From the NCBI GenBank assembly GCA_020632495.1, contig JACKFL010000005.1, positions 1,612,001 through 1,676,000 of the forward strand: 64,000 nucleotides of DNA, read 5' to 3'. Under the pieces are notes generated by a model that did no database searches, had not been told where the DNA came from, and saw nothing but the letters and a program-made list of their open reading frames with translations. Source of the DNA: Candidatus Omnitrophota bacterium. Lineage in GTDB: Bacteria > Omnitrophota > Gorgyraeia > Zapsychrales > Zapsychraceae. Of this stretch, positions 25,843 to 35,249 are shown in pieces. Numbering within the stretch: the first letter of the stretch is position 1; each line of letters begins with the position of its first letter. The position numbers and the translations under genes were made by a program.

Positions 25843-28800
25843 ATGGTTTTCGGTCACCAGGAATGCTCCCGCATCATCGCTTCACTTCTTTTTCTGATCG
25901 CCGCCCAATCCCGGTTCGGATTGCCGGCGGCTGACGCCCAATCAGCAACCATTCAAGCTCAGTTTCCCTATTCATCCGCAACGGATATCGAAATCGATCC
26001 GTCCACGGGGACAGCGGGCTACTCGATCCCCCTGCGCGTGCCGCCCGCCCGCGGTTCGGTCTCGCCCGAGTTCGCCTTGGTGTACAATTCGGCGCAGGGC
26101 AACGGGATCTTGGGGGTAGGGTGGTCACATACAATCGGATATATTGAGCGCTCCACAAAACACGGTGTTCCCCGCTATGACGGAACGGATACCTTTCAAT
26201 TAGCGATGGCCGGAGCCGCGGCAGAGTTGGTGTATGATGCGGCTAGGGACCGCTTCTTTCCCCGTATCGAAGGCGGCAATCAGCGAATCCGGCAGGTGGG
26301 GTCGCATTGGGAGGTAACGGACACTGCCGGGACGACATATTTTTTCGGCCGTGATAACGGGTCGCGTGTGTATGATCCTGCGGATTCCACCCGTATCTTC
26401 CGTTGGGCGCTCGACCGTGTTGTTGATATCTCCGGCAACGAGCTGGACGTGACCTATTTCAAGGACGGAAATTGGCTCTATCCCGACACTGTCCGATACG
26501 GGGCCAACCCGGCCGCCGGCCTGGCCCATTATGCCGAGGTCCGTTTCGAGCGGCAAAACACCGGCCGTTCCGATCCGCAGCTCAGTTTTCATGCGGGTTT
26601 TGAAATCAGGTTGCAAAGGCTGATCCGGGCCGTCGTTGTTACCGCCCAGGGTCATCATTATGCCCGCTACGACTTCACCTATCAGAGCAGCGCCAATACG
26701 CATCGCAGTCTGCTAGCGCAGGTTGATCTGGACAAGAATATCGCCACTGAAGGTGTCCCGCCGGTGCGCTTCACCTATCAGCAGCAACGCGGTTTCGCCC
26801 GCGACACGACCTGGAGTTTGCCCGGCGGTATGGAATTCTACAGTGATATTGCCGTCGATACCGGGTACGGGACCGAGCACTACATTTATCACGACCGCGG
26901 AGTTCGTCACGTGGATATCAACAATGACGGATGGATGGATATGGTCCGATCCGTGAGCGGAACGGCCAAGAAAGTATATGTCAATAACGGAGACCATACC
27001 TATACCAACCGTCCCGAACTTTACCCGGCCGCGGCTCCGGTCATGGTGCAAAGCGCAACGCCGATGCCCATCGACAAGGGGACCAAGATGGTGGACGTTA
27101 ACGGCGACGGGCGGCTCGACTTCGTTCAGTATGCCGAGGTCTTCAACGTCCCGTTCGGTTCGTCGAAAGTGCGTCGCGCTTTTTTGCAGACGGAAACCGG
27201 CTGGACGGGCAATCAGGGGCAATGGTATCTGCCTGCCGACGCTCCGCTGATGCGCGAAACTTGCAGCACTTTGTGTTCTCAAAGATATATGGGGACACTC
27301 CTTGTTGACATCGACAACGACGGGTTGGTCGATGTGGTCCGGTCTTTTAAGGACGATGCGCTGGGTGAAGCTCATGTGGTGTACCGTAACACGGGCCACG
27401 GATGGTCCCGGGACACAGGTTGGAGCCTGCCGGCTTCCGAATACACGGACTTTGCCGATGGGGCCACGGTCGCCGATCTTAACGGGGACCGGTTGCCGGA
27501 TATATTTTATTTGAAGGAGGGTGTCGTAAAGGTCTTCATGAACACCGGTCGCAGTTGGCAGGAGGATGCGGCTTCTCCCTGGGGCGTGGTCTATCCATTT
27601 TACGACATCGAAAACGGGGCGACACAATTGGCGGATATTAACGGTGACGGCCTGGCTGATCTGGTCCACACCCGGCGTGTGGTGCCGTTGGGAGTGAACG
27701 GACAGGTCCACGACCGCGAGGTGCGGATCAATACGGGAGCGGGTTGGTTTGTGGACAGCGCCTACAATGTCGGGGCTGCCGACTTTCAGCAGAAAGGAAC
27801 GCGCCTGTTTGACGCCGACGGGGACGGGCTGACCGATTTTATGACCAACATATCCGGCGAGGCCAAACGGCTGTATCTGAATACGGGTGAAGATCCGGAC
27901 CTGATGGTCTCTGTGGACAATGGTTTGGGCGGAGTGCGCCGGATCACGTATATGCCGTCGACGATGTTCGATCAGCAATTTATGCCGTTTGCGCGTCCCG
28001 TGGTCTGGCGTATGACCCATGCCATCGCCAACACACCGGAGGAGTACGTGACGGAGTATTCCTATCACGATGGGGTTTACGATGCGGCCACGCGTGAGTT
28101 TCTCGGATTCGGAACCGTGGTCACCAAAGACACCGCGGGTAATGCCGTGGAAACCCGGTATCATACCGATCCGGTCAAACAGGGCCGGCCGATCGAGCAA
28201 CGTGTCTACGACGCCAATGATATCCTGTTTAGCCGGACCGAATTTACCTGGGGTGTGCAGAGTATTACCGCCGGCAGCAACCTGGTCTATCTGCGCCGCA
28301 AGGATAATTATGTATACGATGGTGACCTCGACGGGCGTCGCACCGCCGAAGAGCATGACTATCGCGAGCAAATTCCGGGGGTATGGTTGCCGGTCCGTTC
28401 GACACAGTGGGGGGAAGTGGATTTTCAGACCGGTGAGGATATCGGGACCGACTACCGCGTTGTGGACCGCGGCTATGTCTCCAACGAAAACGCATGGCTT
28501 GTGGGACTTCCCAGGTACACACGTGTCTCCGATGAAAGCACCAACTTTGTGAGTTATACGGATGTTATCTATGATAACAACCCGTCGTATGCCGCCAAAC
28601 CGACGCTGGGCCGCGTGACCGCGCGCCGGGTCTGGGACCTCTTTGCCAGCGGTTCGGGATACCCGCTGCCGGTGCGTTACGAATATGCCGTCACCGGTAA
28701 TTTGATTAAAACCATCGACCCGCTGAACGGCGAGTCACGGGTGACGTACGACCCGGATCACCAGATCTTTCCGCTGACAACGGTCAATGATCTTGGTCAG

Positions 28801-31800
28801 GCTGTGACCAATACGTATTTCGGTGTCAACGGGGAGGGGCTGGTGTCGGCCGACGGCCGCAGCGGGATGTGGGGCCAGCTGAAGACCACGACCGACCCTA
28901 ATGGTCAGACCGGCAAACGGGACCATGACGATCTCGGCCGGGTGACCGCACAGATATCCCCGCTGGATTCCGCGGCGTATCCCACACGGATGGCCGACAT
29001 TGAGTATATGCCGACCTATATCCGTCATCGCGTATCCGCGCGCCGCGAGCACGGTCAGACCGGCACCATCGACCGAACCGACTTCTATGACGCGCTGGGA
29101 CGCAAGATCCAGACCAAGACGGCTGGTGGTGAGCCCGGCTTGTATATCGTCAGCAACCAGGTCGAGTACAATGAACGCGGCCTTCCCGTCAAGGCGTATC
29201 TGCCGACATTCACGACAGGTGATCCGGACGCCCTCGCGCCCGTCAATCCGGATACGCCGTACGTACAGACCGAATACGATGCCCTGGGCCGGGTCATCCG
29301 GGTCACCCAACCGGACGGAGTTACTTACTCCAATGTTGAGTATGATGATTGGACAGCCACGTCGTACGACGAAAACGGGCATATGCAAAGATCATATTAT
29401 GACGCCTTCGGCCGGCTGATTCGCAAGGAGGTCTACAGCGGCGCGGACGGCCGGTCTTCGGACTACCCGGCTGAAAATTATGAACTCTATACAGCCACTG
29501 AATATGAATATGATTCTCAGGATAACCTCACTGCCACCCGCGCGGATGCTGACGGTACGACGGTCACTACACGGATCGGTTACGATACGCTCGGCCGCAA
29601 ACGCTGGCTGGAGGACCCGGACATGGGCCGCTGGACATATACCTATGACGTCAACGGAAACCTCAAGTCCCAGACCGACGCCATGGGCCGGGTGATCACT
29701 TTTTACTACGACGAGCTCAACCGGCTGACGCGTAAGACATTCAGTGACGGCGGATCAACGGTTCTCTATGAATACGACGAGGATGTCCTGGGGCAGGACA
29801 ATGCTGCCGGGCGCTTGGCCAATGTGGTCTACGGCAACGGCGGGACGAGCTTTCATTACGATGAGCTGGGGCGGGAGAGCGTAACGACAAAGACGGTGGG
29901 GATGATTAATTATGATGTCAGCCGAGAGTACGATGCCTTAAACAACCTCATTGCCTTGAAGTATCCGCGGGGGATCAAGCTTAAATATGCGTACAACGAA
30001 GCCGGACAGGTGGAGCGGGTCAGTCAGGGAGATCCGAACCTGTTATACGGAGACGTGAGCGGCGACGGGCTTATTACCTCAATCGATGCCTCACTGGCGG
30101 TCCGTATCGCGCTGAAACTGGTTTCATCGACCGAGGAACAACGTGATCGTGCCGATACCAGCGCCGACGGTCTGGTGACTGCCATCGACGCCTCGCAGAT
30201 CGCCCGCTATTCGCTGGGAATTCTCGATGAGTTCGCCATTGAACGCAGCGTGCAGACCTTTGCGGATGATATTCGCTACAATGTCTTCGGGCAGATAACG
30301 TATCTGCGGATGGGCAACGGCACCCGCACTTACTATCTATTTGATGCCCTTAACCAGCGGTTGCTGCACAAGAAAACCTTTGCTCCCGGAACGGAGCCGC
30401 TGGAGGACGGGAATCGTTGGGCTCAGGCCTCCGGCGACATTCAAGACCTGAGCTACGGCTATGACGCTGCCGGGAATATCCTCACCATTGTCGACGCCGT
30501 TCACACCGCCACCCAAACCTTCACCTACGATCATCTCAACCGGCTGAAGACGGCCGATAACCCCGGACGCTATGGTTTCAGGAATTACGAGTACGATGTG
30601 CTCGGTAATATTAGGGAAAAGGACGGAAAGGCGTACACATATAACGCCAATTGCGGCGGAGGACCACATGCCGTGTGCGACACATTTGATCCGGTCAGTC
30701 AAACTCGCACGGTCTATGTCTATGACGATAACGGTAATATGACCGCCAAACAAGTTATCGTATTGGGCGAAGCGCAGGCGCTGACCGAGTATGAATATGA
30801 CATGGAAAATCGGTTGCGCCGGATTCGAAAAGACGGTATGGTAAAGGCGACTTACGATTACGACGGCGACGGCGGACGGACCAGCAAGTCCGTCGGCGGG
30901 AGTATCACGGAATTTGTCGGTTCGCTCTATGAAATAGGGCCGGGAGGCGACAGCCGCCATATCTACCTCGGTTCCCAACGTATCGCCACCGTACGCGGCG
31001 ACGGATTTTTTTATTACCACACGGATCATCTCGGCGGAACGAATGTGGCCACCGACCGGGACGGTGCCATCCGCGAAATCCGAGAATACCGACCGTTTGG
31101 GGCCACGGCCTTCAGTCACGTGGTCTATGACGATCCCGCCGACCAGGGGCGCTACTACTTTACCCAACACTATGAAGACCCTGAAAGCGGCCTCATCTTC
31201 ATGCAGGCCCGCTATTATGATCCGGAGTTGGGGAGGTTTATTTCACCGGATACGATAGTGCAGTCCGCAGAAAATCCACAGACTTTTAACCGTTACGCCT
31301 ACGCCGGAAATAACCCGGTGAACAATGTAGATCCAAGTGGACACAGTTGGTTTAAGAAATTCTGGAAATCGCTAGTGTCGGGTGCAGCCGCGATAGTTAC
31401 TTTCATTGGCACAGTTTTTAATCCCTATGCTGCTTTTCAGGCGTTCAGTTTGATTAATTCTACCCTAAGTTTGGGTGAGTCTGTCTTTTCTGGATCCGGA
31501 CTTGGTAAAACCTTGGCAGGGGCCGCGATTGGTTTTGGAGTATCTGCGGTGTTTGGCGCCGCCGGATTCCATGATGTTGTGAATCCATTTTTGCGGTCTG
31601 GGGTTTTTGCCGTTGAGGGTGGAGCAATTGGCGCAGCCGGATCCGCTATAGCAGGCAAGGATATTGGTCAAGGTGCTATCTCGGGAGCAGGATCCGGGGC
31701 TGTTTTGGGTTTCTTAAGCAGCGAACATGCACAAAATCTTATTAAAAGAGATGGATTTAATTCGCATGCACAAGTAGCCCAGAACAGAGCGGATGAAATA

Positions 31801-32247
31801 AGACGTATTATGCAAGCTAACCCTTCAAGTATGCGACCAGATCACGCGCTCATACTGAGGGTGGGGGAGGGGCATGCCGGTGTTGGTCTTATATATCCGG
31901 ATGGTAAGCGGCAGTACTTTGGAAAATGGCCTTTAAAGAGGTCAAACAGTCATGCCAGTTGGGTGCTGGGACGCTCATCCCCGGGCTTGAGATTAGAAGA
32001 AATGCCTGGTACAGCTCTCGGAGACTATGCCGATATTTCGAGAGTTTATCCGATAAACGCGGCGCAAGCCAATATGGTGCAAACATATATTGATTCCCCT
32101 GTCGGTGCATTCGCCTTGACGGCAAATTGCACCGACTGGGCGCTGGGTGCTGTTCGTTCGGCGGGCTACCATATCCCCAGGAATCAGTATAGCAATTTTG
32201 GATTTACCGATCCCGCTCGACTACGCGAACATTTTATGAGCCAATGA
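25843..32247 (+). CDS. Secreted SpvB/TcdB/RHS-repeat protein with internal dockerin and C-terminal toxin-like domain
   Basis: Of 2134 residues. Sec signal peptide to about residue 32. Then an SpvB-like N-terminus (PSTGTAGYSIPLRVPPARGSVSPEFALVYNS pattern), about six FG-GAP/VCBS calcium motifs (DINNDGWMD, DVNGDGRLD, DIDNDGLVD, DLNGDRLPD, DINGDGLAD, DADGDGLTD), a TcdB-like segment (~690-800) and many YD repeats. A dockerin type I module occupies ~1403-1462, splitting the YD region. The RHS core ends at PSGH (1831-1834) after YYDPELGRFISPD. The last 300 residues are variable: a Gly/Ala-rich hydrophobic stretch, then a domain with H2011 (GHAGVGLIYPDGK) and C2096 (NCTDWALGAVRSAG), the His-before-Cys order of permuted papain-like (LRAT/YiiX-type) enzymes. 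RHS shells usually enclose such toxins. The C-terminal part is visibly more AT-rich than the body. The following gene overlaps by ATGA. Confidence 0.9.
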   Translation: MVFGHQECSRIIASLLFLIAAQSRFGLPAADAQSATIQAQFPYSSATDIEIDPSTGTAGYSIPLRVPPARGSVSPEFALVYNSAQGNGILGVGWSHTIGYIERSTKHGVPRYDGTDTFQLAMAGAAAELVYDAARDRFFPRIEGGNQRIRQVGSHWEVTDTAGTTYFFGRDNGSRVYDPADSTRIFRWALDRVVDISGNELDVTYFKDGNWLYPDTVRYGANPAAGLAHYAEVRFERQNTGRSDPQLSFHAGFEIRLQRLIRAVVVTAQGHHYARYDFTYQSSANTHRSLLAQVDLDKNIATEGVPPVRFTYQQQRGFARDTTWSLPGGMEFYSDIAVDTGYGTEHYIYHDRGVRHVDINNDGWMDMVRSVSGTAKKVYVNNGDHTYTNRPELYPAAAPVMVQSATPMPIDKGTKMVDVNGDGRLDFVQYAEVFNVPFGSSKVRRAFLQTETGWTGNQGQWYLPADAPLMRETCSTLCSQRYMGTLLVDIDNDGLVDVVRSFKDDALGEAHVVYRNTGHGWSRDTGWSLPASEYTDFADGATVADLNGDRLPDIFYLKEGVVKVFMNTGRSWQEDAASPWGVVYPFYDIENGATQLADINGDGLADLVHTRRVVPLGVNGQVHDREVRINTGAGWFVDSAYNVGAADFQQKGTRLFDADGDGLTDFMTNISGEAKRLYLNTGEDPDLMVSVDNGLGGVRRITYMPSTMFDQQFMPFARPVVWRMTHAIANTPEEYVTEYSYHDGVYDAATREFLGFGTVVTKDTAGNAVETRYHTDPVKQGRPIEQRVYDANDILFSRTEFTWGVQSITAGSNLVYLRRKDNYVYDGDLDGRRTAEEHDYREQIPGVWLPVRSTQWGEVDFQTGEDIGTDYRVVDRGYVSNENAWLVGLPRYTRVSDESTNFVSYTDVIYDNNPSYAAKPTLGRVTARRVWDLFASGSGYPLPVRYEYAVTGNLIKTIDPLNGESRVTYDPDHQIFPLTTVNDLGQAVTNTYFGVNGEGLVSADGRSGMWGQLKTTTDPNGQTGKRDHDDLGRVTAQISPLDSAAYPTRMADIEYMPTYIRHRVSARREHGQTGTIDRTDFYDALGRKIQTKTAGGEPGLYIVSNQVEYNERGLPVKAYLPTFTTGDPDALAPVNPDTPYVQTEYDALGRVIRVTQPDGVTYSNVEYDDWTATSYDENGHMQRSYYDAFGRLIRKEVYSGADGRSSDYPAENYELYTATEYEYDSQDNLTATRADADGTTVTTRIGYDTLGRKRWLEDPDMGRWTYTYDVNGNLKSQTDAMGRVITFYYDELNRLTRKTFSDGGSTVLYEYDEDVLGQDNAAGRLANVVYGNGGTSFHYDELGRESVTTKTVGMINYDVSREYDALNNLIALKYPRGIKLKYAYNEAGQVERVSQGDPNLLYGDVSGDGLITSIDASLAVRIALKLVSSTEEQRDRADTSADGLVTAIDASQIARYSLGILDEFAIERSVQTFADDIRYNVFGQITYLRMGNGTRTYYLFDALNQRLLHKKTFAPGTEPLEDGNRWAQASGDIQDLSYGYDAAGNILTIVDAVHTATQTFTYDHLNRLKTADNPGRYGFRNYEYDVLGNIREKDGKAYTYNANCGGGPHAVCDTFDPVSQTRTVYVYDDNGNMTAKQVIVLGEAQALTEYEYDMENRLRRIRKDGMVKATYDYDGDGGRTSKSVGGSITEFVGSLYEIGPGGDSRHIYLGSQRIATVRGDGFFYYHTDHLGGTNVATDRDGAIREIREYRPFGATAFSHVVYDDPADQGRYYFTQHYEDPESGLIFMQARYYDPELGRFISPDTIVQSAENPQTFNRYAYAGNNPVNNVDPSGHSWFKKFWKSLVSGAAAIVTFIGTVFNPYAAFQAFSLINSTLSLGESVFSGSGLGKTLAGAAIGFGVSAVFGAAGFHDVVNPFLRSGVFAVEGGAIGAAGSAIAGKDIGQGAISGAGSGAVLGFLSSEHAQNLIKRDGFNSHAQVAQNRADEIRRIMQANPSSMRPDHALILRVGEGHAGVGLIYPDGKRQYFGKWPLKRSNSHASWVLGRSSPGLRLEEMPGTALGDYADISRVYPINAAQANMVQTYIDSPVGAFALTANCTDWALGAVRSAGYHIPRNQYSNFGFTDPARLREHFMSQ
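30049..30231 (+). other. Dockerin type I module within the RHS gene
   Basis: Two 22-residue EF-hand-like calcium repeats: GDVSGDGLITSIDASLAVRI (1403-1422) and ADTSADGLVTAIDASQIARY (1437-1456). Each keeps the D-x-S-x-D-G-x-(I/V)-x-x-x-D ligand pattern (D1404, S1406, D1408, D1415; D1438, S1440, D1442, D1449) and the ASxxxR recognition-helix start. Dockerins bind cohesin domains; a cohesin-like gene lies at 33427-33900. Confidence 0.9.
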
Positions 32248-32744
32248 TCTTCATGAAAAGTGTGTTAAAGTATCGAAGGATTTTTTCGAGATGCGGTACA
32301 GTATGCTGGATGATAACCTCTATTTTGGCTGGTACATGCAAAGCGGAAGACTTACAAGATCGATCCTATGTGCGGAGAATCAATCCCGACTATTCAGTCT
32401 TTCAGAAGGAGTTGGCCCGGCAAATAGCTGATGGGTTGGCTGCAAAAGGTTACCGAATCAGTCAGGCTGACCATAATATTTCAGTCAAGGTTCTGGTTCA
32501 TGATGCTGCGGTATATAGTGCGATGCAGGAGCCGTTTTTAAAGGATATAGAAATTCAATTATCGCGGGACGGTGATGAAATTGAGGTAGTGCGTTTTCAG
32601 CGCCGAGGTCGTTCATTGTTTAACAAGAGTTACACGTCCATAGTAGGCAATTTAGTAAAGAAGATCAGCAGAATTCTCAGTGACTTCAGTGATCAGCAAG
32701 AATTCACGGACTCTCAGAAATTAAAAATAAAATTCTTGGATTAG
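32244..32744 (+). CDS. Exported protein coupled to the RHS toxin gene, candidate immunity protein
   Basis: Of 166 residues. The ATG at 32244 overlaps the RHS stop (ATGA), so translation is coupled; an ATG at 32253 (MKSVLKYRRIF) is an alternative. It has an N-terminal signal-like stretch ending near TCKA, then a mixed alpha/beta domain (ARQIADGLAAKGYRISQADHNISVKVLVHD) resembling small periplasmic domains. It shares the lower GC of the toxin tip. Position, coupling and composition are what is expected of an immunity protein to the RHS C-terminal domain; export would match a periplasm-acting toxin. No family recognised. Confidence 0.65.
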   Translation: MIFMKSVLKYRRIFSRCGTVCWMITSILAGTCKAEDLQDRSYVRRINPDYSVFQKELARQIADGLAAKGYRISQADHNISVKVLVHDAAVYSAMQEPFLKDIEIQLSRDGDEIEVVRFQRRGRSLFNKSYTSIVGNLVKKISRILSDFSDQQEFTDSQKLKIKFLD

Positions 32745-32773
32745 CCGACATCATATTGCGGCTACGAAATTCC

Positions 32774-33373
32774 ATGCGCCATTTATCAATCTTGACCATT
32801 TTACTCCTGCTCGCCGGCTGCGCTCCGGTGGTGAGCAGAAATTTTGAGCCGGCTTCCACCGATGACCTGCTGCGCCGGGCGGCGGTTATTATGGAAGAGG
32901 AGCGTCACCCGCTGGACGCCGAAGAGCTGATTATCGAGGCGATGTTGATGTGCGAGGCGGCGGCAGACGATATTTGCGCCGCCCGCGCCTACAAGATGTA
33001 CGCCGAATTTCTGCAGTCGCCGCGGCTGGTAAGGTGGGAAGGCACGCTCCTGAAAAAGGGATTCCGCAGCCCGGAGATCACCTATGGGACCCGCTACTGG
33101 CATTCCCTGGATTATTGGGAAAGGGCGCTCGGTGCCTACCGCGACGGGAAGCGTTACGACGGCATGCGGGCCTGCCAGTACAATATCGGCTTGCTGTATG
33201 ACATTCACCTGGGCAACCGGGAAAAGGCCTGCGAGTATTACAAGAAAAGCTATGCCAGCCATGTGGTCTTCCGGATCGATTATCCCGAGATACCGGCGGA
33301 TGTCCCGGAAGGCTACTCCGATTATGAAGAATACATCCGGCAAGTGCTTGTCGAAACCGGATGCCTGCAATAA
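32774..33373 (+). CDS. Putative lipoprotein with TPR-like helices
   Basis: Of 199 residues from the ATG at 32774; a TTG six codons upstream is the alternative. Lipoprotein signal MRHLSILTILLLLAGC with lipobox LAGC, so the mature protein starts with a lipidated cysteine. The body is helical, with SEL1/TPR-like phrases (YWERALGAYRDGKRYDGMRACQYNIGLLYDIHLGNREKACEYYKKSY). TPR lipoproteins serve as assembly or docking factors. GC-rich again, unlike the gene before it. It lies between the candidate immunity gene and the cohesin-like gene and may anchor part of that system; inference only. Confidence 0.7.
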   Translation: MRHLSILTILLLLAGCAPVVSRNFEPASTDDLLRRAAVIMEEERHPLDAEELIIEAMLMCEAAADDICAARAYKMYAEFLQSPRLVRWEGTLLKKGFRSPEITYGTRYWHSLDYWERALGAYRDGKRYDGMRACQYNIGLLYDIHLGNREKACEYYKKSYASHVVFRIDYPEIPADVPEGYSDYEEYIRQVLVETGCLQ

Positions 33374-33426
33374 ACCGACCTCCTGACCGAATCCCGCATA
33401 CTCCCCGCCGGGGGAAAGGACACCAT

Positions 33427-33900
33427 ATGAATCGACAACTCACGATGCTGCTCACCACGGTCGCCGTTTTGTCCGCGGCCGCCGCGCACGCCCTGGAAGT
33501 CAGCGTTACCGATGCCCGGTTGCGCAAAGGCGAACAGGCGAGCGTAACCGTTAAATTCAAGGAAAACCCGCTTGCCGATGTCTTTGCCGTCGATGTGGCT
33601 TTCAGCTTCGATGCCGGTGCCTTCCGGCTCGACCGCATCGAAAAGGGCTACGCCGTCAGTCAGTTCCAACTCGTGGAAAACCGCGAAGACGGCTCTGATG
33701 CGGTGAGGATTGCCCTGATCGGCCTGTTCCCCTTGAATGCCGAATCCGGCGATCTGCTCACTCTGCATTTCACCGCGCGTGAGGATGGCGTTCCGGGCCG
33801 CGACCGGGCGCTGATCATCACCGGAGTTACCTTCGCCACGGATGAGGCGGCCCTCAGTCCGGAAAAAATCACACAAGGCGAACTCGTCCTGTCGCGCTGA
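33427..33900 (+). CDS. Exported single-domain cohesin-like protein
   Basis: Of 157 residues from the ATG at 33427 (AAAGGA upstream). Signal peptide ends near AAAHA. The remaining ~135 residues read as a cohesin-type beta sandwich: LEVSVTDARLRKGEQASVTVKF, then VFAVDVAFSFDAGAFRLDRI, GSDAVRIALIGLFPLNAESGDLLTLHFTA and a closing strand LIITGVTFATDE. This is the strand order of cohesins (hydrophobic DVxFSFD, then the RIAL strand, then LLTLxF). No membrane anchor, S-layer domain or enzyme is attached. The nearest dockerin is in the RHS protein 3.2 kb upstream on the same strand, so they may form a pair. A generic cohesin-fold carbohydrate-binding module cannot be excluded. Confidence 0.68.
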   Translation: MNRQLTMLLTTVAVLSAAAAHALEVSVTDARLRKGEQASVTVKFKENPLADVFAVDVAFSFDAGAFRLDRIEKGYAVSQFQLVENREDGSDAVRIALIGLFPLNAESGDLLTLHFTAREDGVPGRDRALIITGVTFATDEAALSPEKITQGELVLSR

Positions 33901-33948
33901 CCGCGTGACTCCGATCCCTATTTAAATGCTGATTGGTGAAAATGTCTG

Positions 33949-35058
33949 CTAGCGGCCGATAACTCGCTGCTTGGAGGGGAGGGGGACGTCGTACTGCTCG
34001 GCAATCCGCCATGAGTGCTTGAAGAGTTCCTGGATGGCCTGCTTGACGGTATCTCGGTACTTCGGCTGCATTTCGAGGCTCATCAGGATTTTAATGGCCT
34101 CGGTCAGGCGCTGGTCGAGCTGTTCGAGGCAGTACTGCAGGCTGCCCGCGGACATGAAGATTTTGCGGACCGCGACGAGGTCGTTGTAGGTCTTTTTCTT
34201 TTTGTTGAAATACTTGATGAATTGGCGTTTCTTGCCGGGAGAGAGTGTCTCGTTGGCGTGACAGACAAGCAGTGTCTTTTTTGACTCGTCGAGATCGCTG
34301 AGGATGGATTTGCCGATATTCTTCTGCGTGTCGAAGATCCCGATGATGTCATCCTGGATTTGAAAGGCTTGGCCGATATGCACGCCCAGCTGTGAAAGTT
34401 TCTTGATGTCTTTTTCCTTGGCGCCCGCCAGGATGGCGCCGGTGACCAGCGGACAATCAAAGGTATAGCGCGCCGTTTTCAGCGTATAATTCAGGAACAC
34501 ATCCTTTTCTTTAACCTTGTTGAGCTTTTCCACACCGTGGATGGTGTCGATAAATTCACCCATGGCCGTAAAAGCCGCGGTTTGGACGAAATACTTCAGG
34601 GCGCGCTCCTTGCGTTCGGGCCGTTCCTTAATACAGAGAAAGGCATCGATTGCGAACGCGTAGACGATATCTCCCGCCACGATACTCAGGTCGTAACCCA
34701 GCTTCTGTTGATCGCCGGCGCGGACGATCTTCCCGAGCAGTTTGTGCATAGTAGGCTTGCCCCGGCGCAGGTCGGACCGGTCGATGATGTCATCGTGGAT
34801 GAGCATAAAATTGTGCAGCAACTCGATGCAGGTGGAGGCATAGAAGATCGACGGCGGAATGCGTTTGCCTTTGGGCGAGAAGCCCTTGTAGCTGAGGATC
34901 AGCAGCAGCGGACGGATACGCTTGCCCTTGCGGAGGTTGAACTCCTTAATGCTTTCGTACAAAACCGGGCTGACCAGGTGCAATTTATAGTCGCGCTTGA
35001 CCTGTTCCATGAAGCCGGCCAGGCTCCGGTCGATCTGGACTCTTATTTTGTCGATCAT
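33949..35058 (-). CDS. Polyprenyl (isoprenyl) diphosphate synthase
   Basis: Of 369 residues. All-helical trans-prenyltransferase: GKRIRP at 45-50, first Asp-rich motif DDIID (89-93) followed by RRG, the KT pair at 194-195, and second motif DDIIGIFD (236-243). It condenses isopentenyl diphosphate with allylic diphosphates to make long-chain prenyl diphosphates for quinones, carotenoids or carriers; product length is not readable by eye. The C-terminus is about 40 residues longer than most. Minus strand, converging on the cohesin-like gene with a 48-base gap and no obvious terminator. No clear ribosome site before the ATG. Confidence 0.92.
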   Translation of the reverse strand: MIDKIRVQIDRSLAGFMEQVKRDYKLHLVSPVLYESIKEFNLRKGKRIRPLLLILSYKGFSPKGKRIPPSIFYASTCIELLHNFMLIHDDIIDRSDLRRGKPTMHKLLGKIVRAGDQQKLGYDLSIVAGDIVYAFAIDAFLCIKERPERKERALKYFVQTAAFTAMGEFIDTIHGVEKLNKVKEKDVFLNYTLKTARYTFDCPLVTGAILAGAKEKDIKKLSQLGVHIGQAFQIQDDIIGIFDTQKNIGKSILSDLDESKKTLLVCHANETLSPGKKRQFIKYFNKKKKTYNDLVAVRKIFMSAGSLQYCLEQLDQRLTEAIKILMSLEMQPKYRDTVKQAIQELFKHSWRIAEQYDVPLPSKQRVIGR

Positions 35059-35249
35059 AAGTCACACATGGTATCATAGATCATTTGGCGGTTCAACCAG
35101 ATTTGTGCGCTATCGGCACCGAAAAACACCGCCGAAAGTTTCCCCGCGGTTAAGGAAGATTCCGGCGAAATGTGGTACACTTGAAAATGTGGCCGGGGCC
35201 CCGATGCCCCGGAGCGTTCAATGGTAAACCGAAACACACAGGGGTTATT

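Noticed and set aside
26713..28371. Minus-strand open frame of 552 codons
   Set aside because: Antisense to the FG-GAP part of the RHS gene; repetition comes from the repeats on the other strand.
33901..33948. Terminator between the convergent cohesin-like and prenyl synthase genes
   Set aside because: No stem with a following T-run on either strand.
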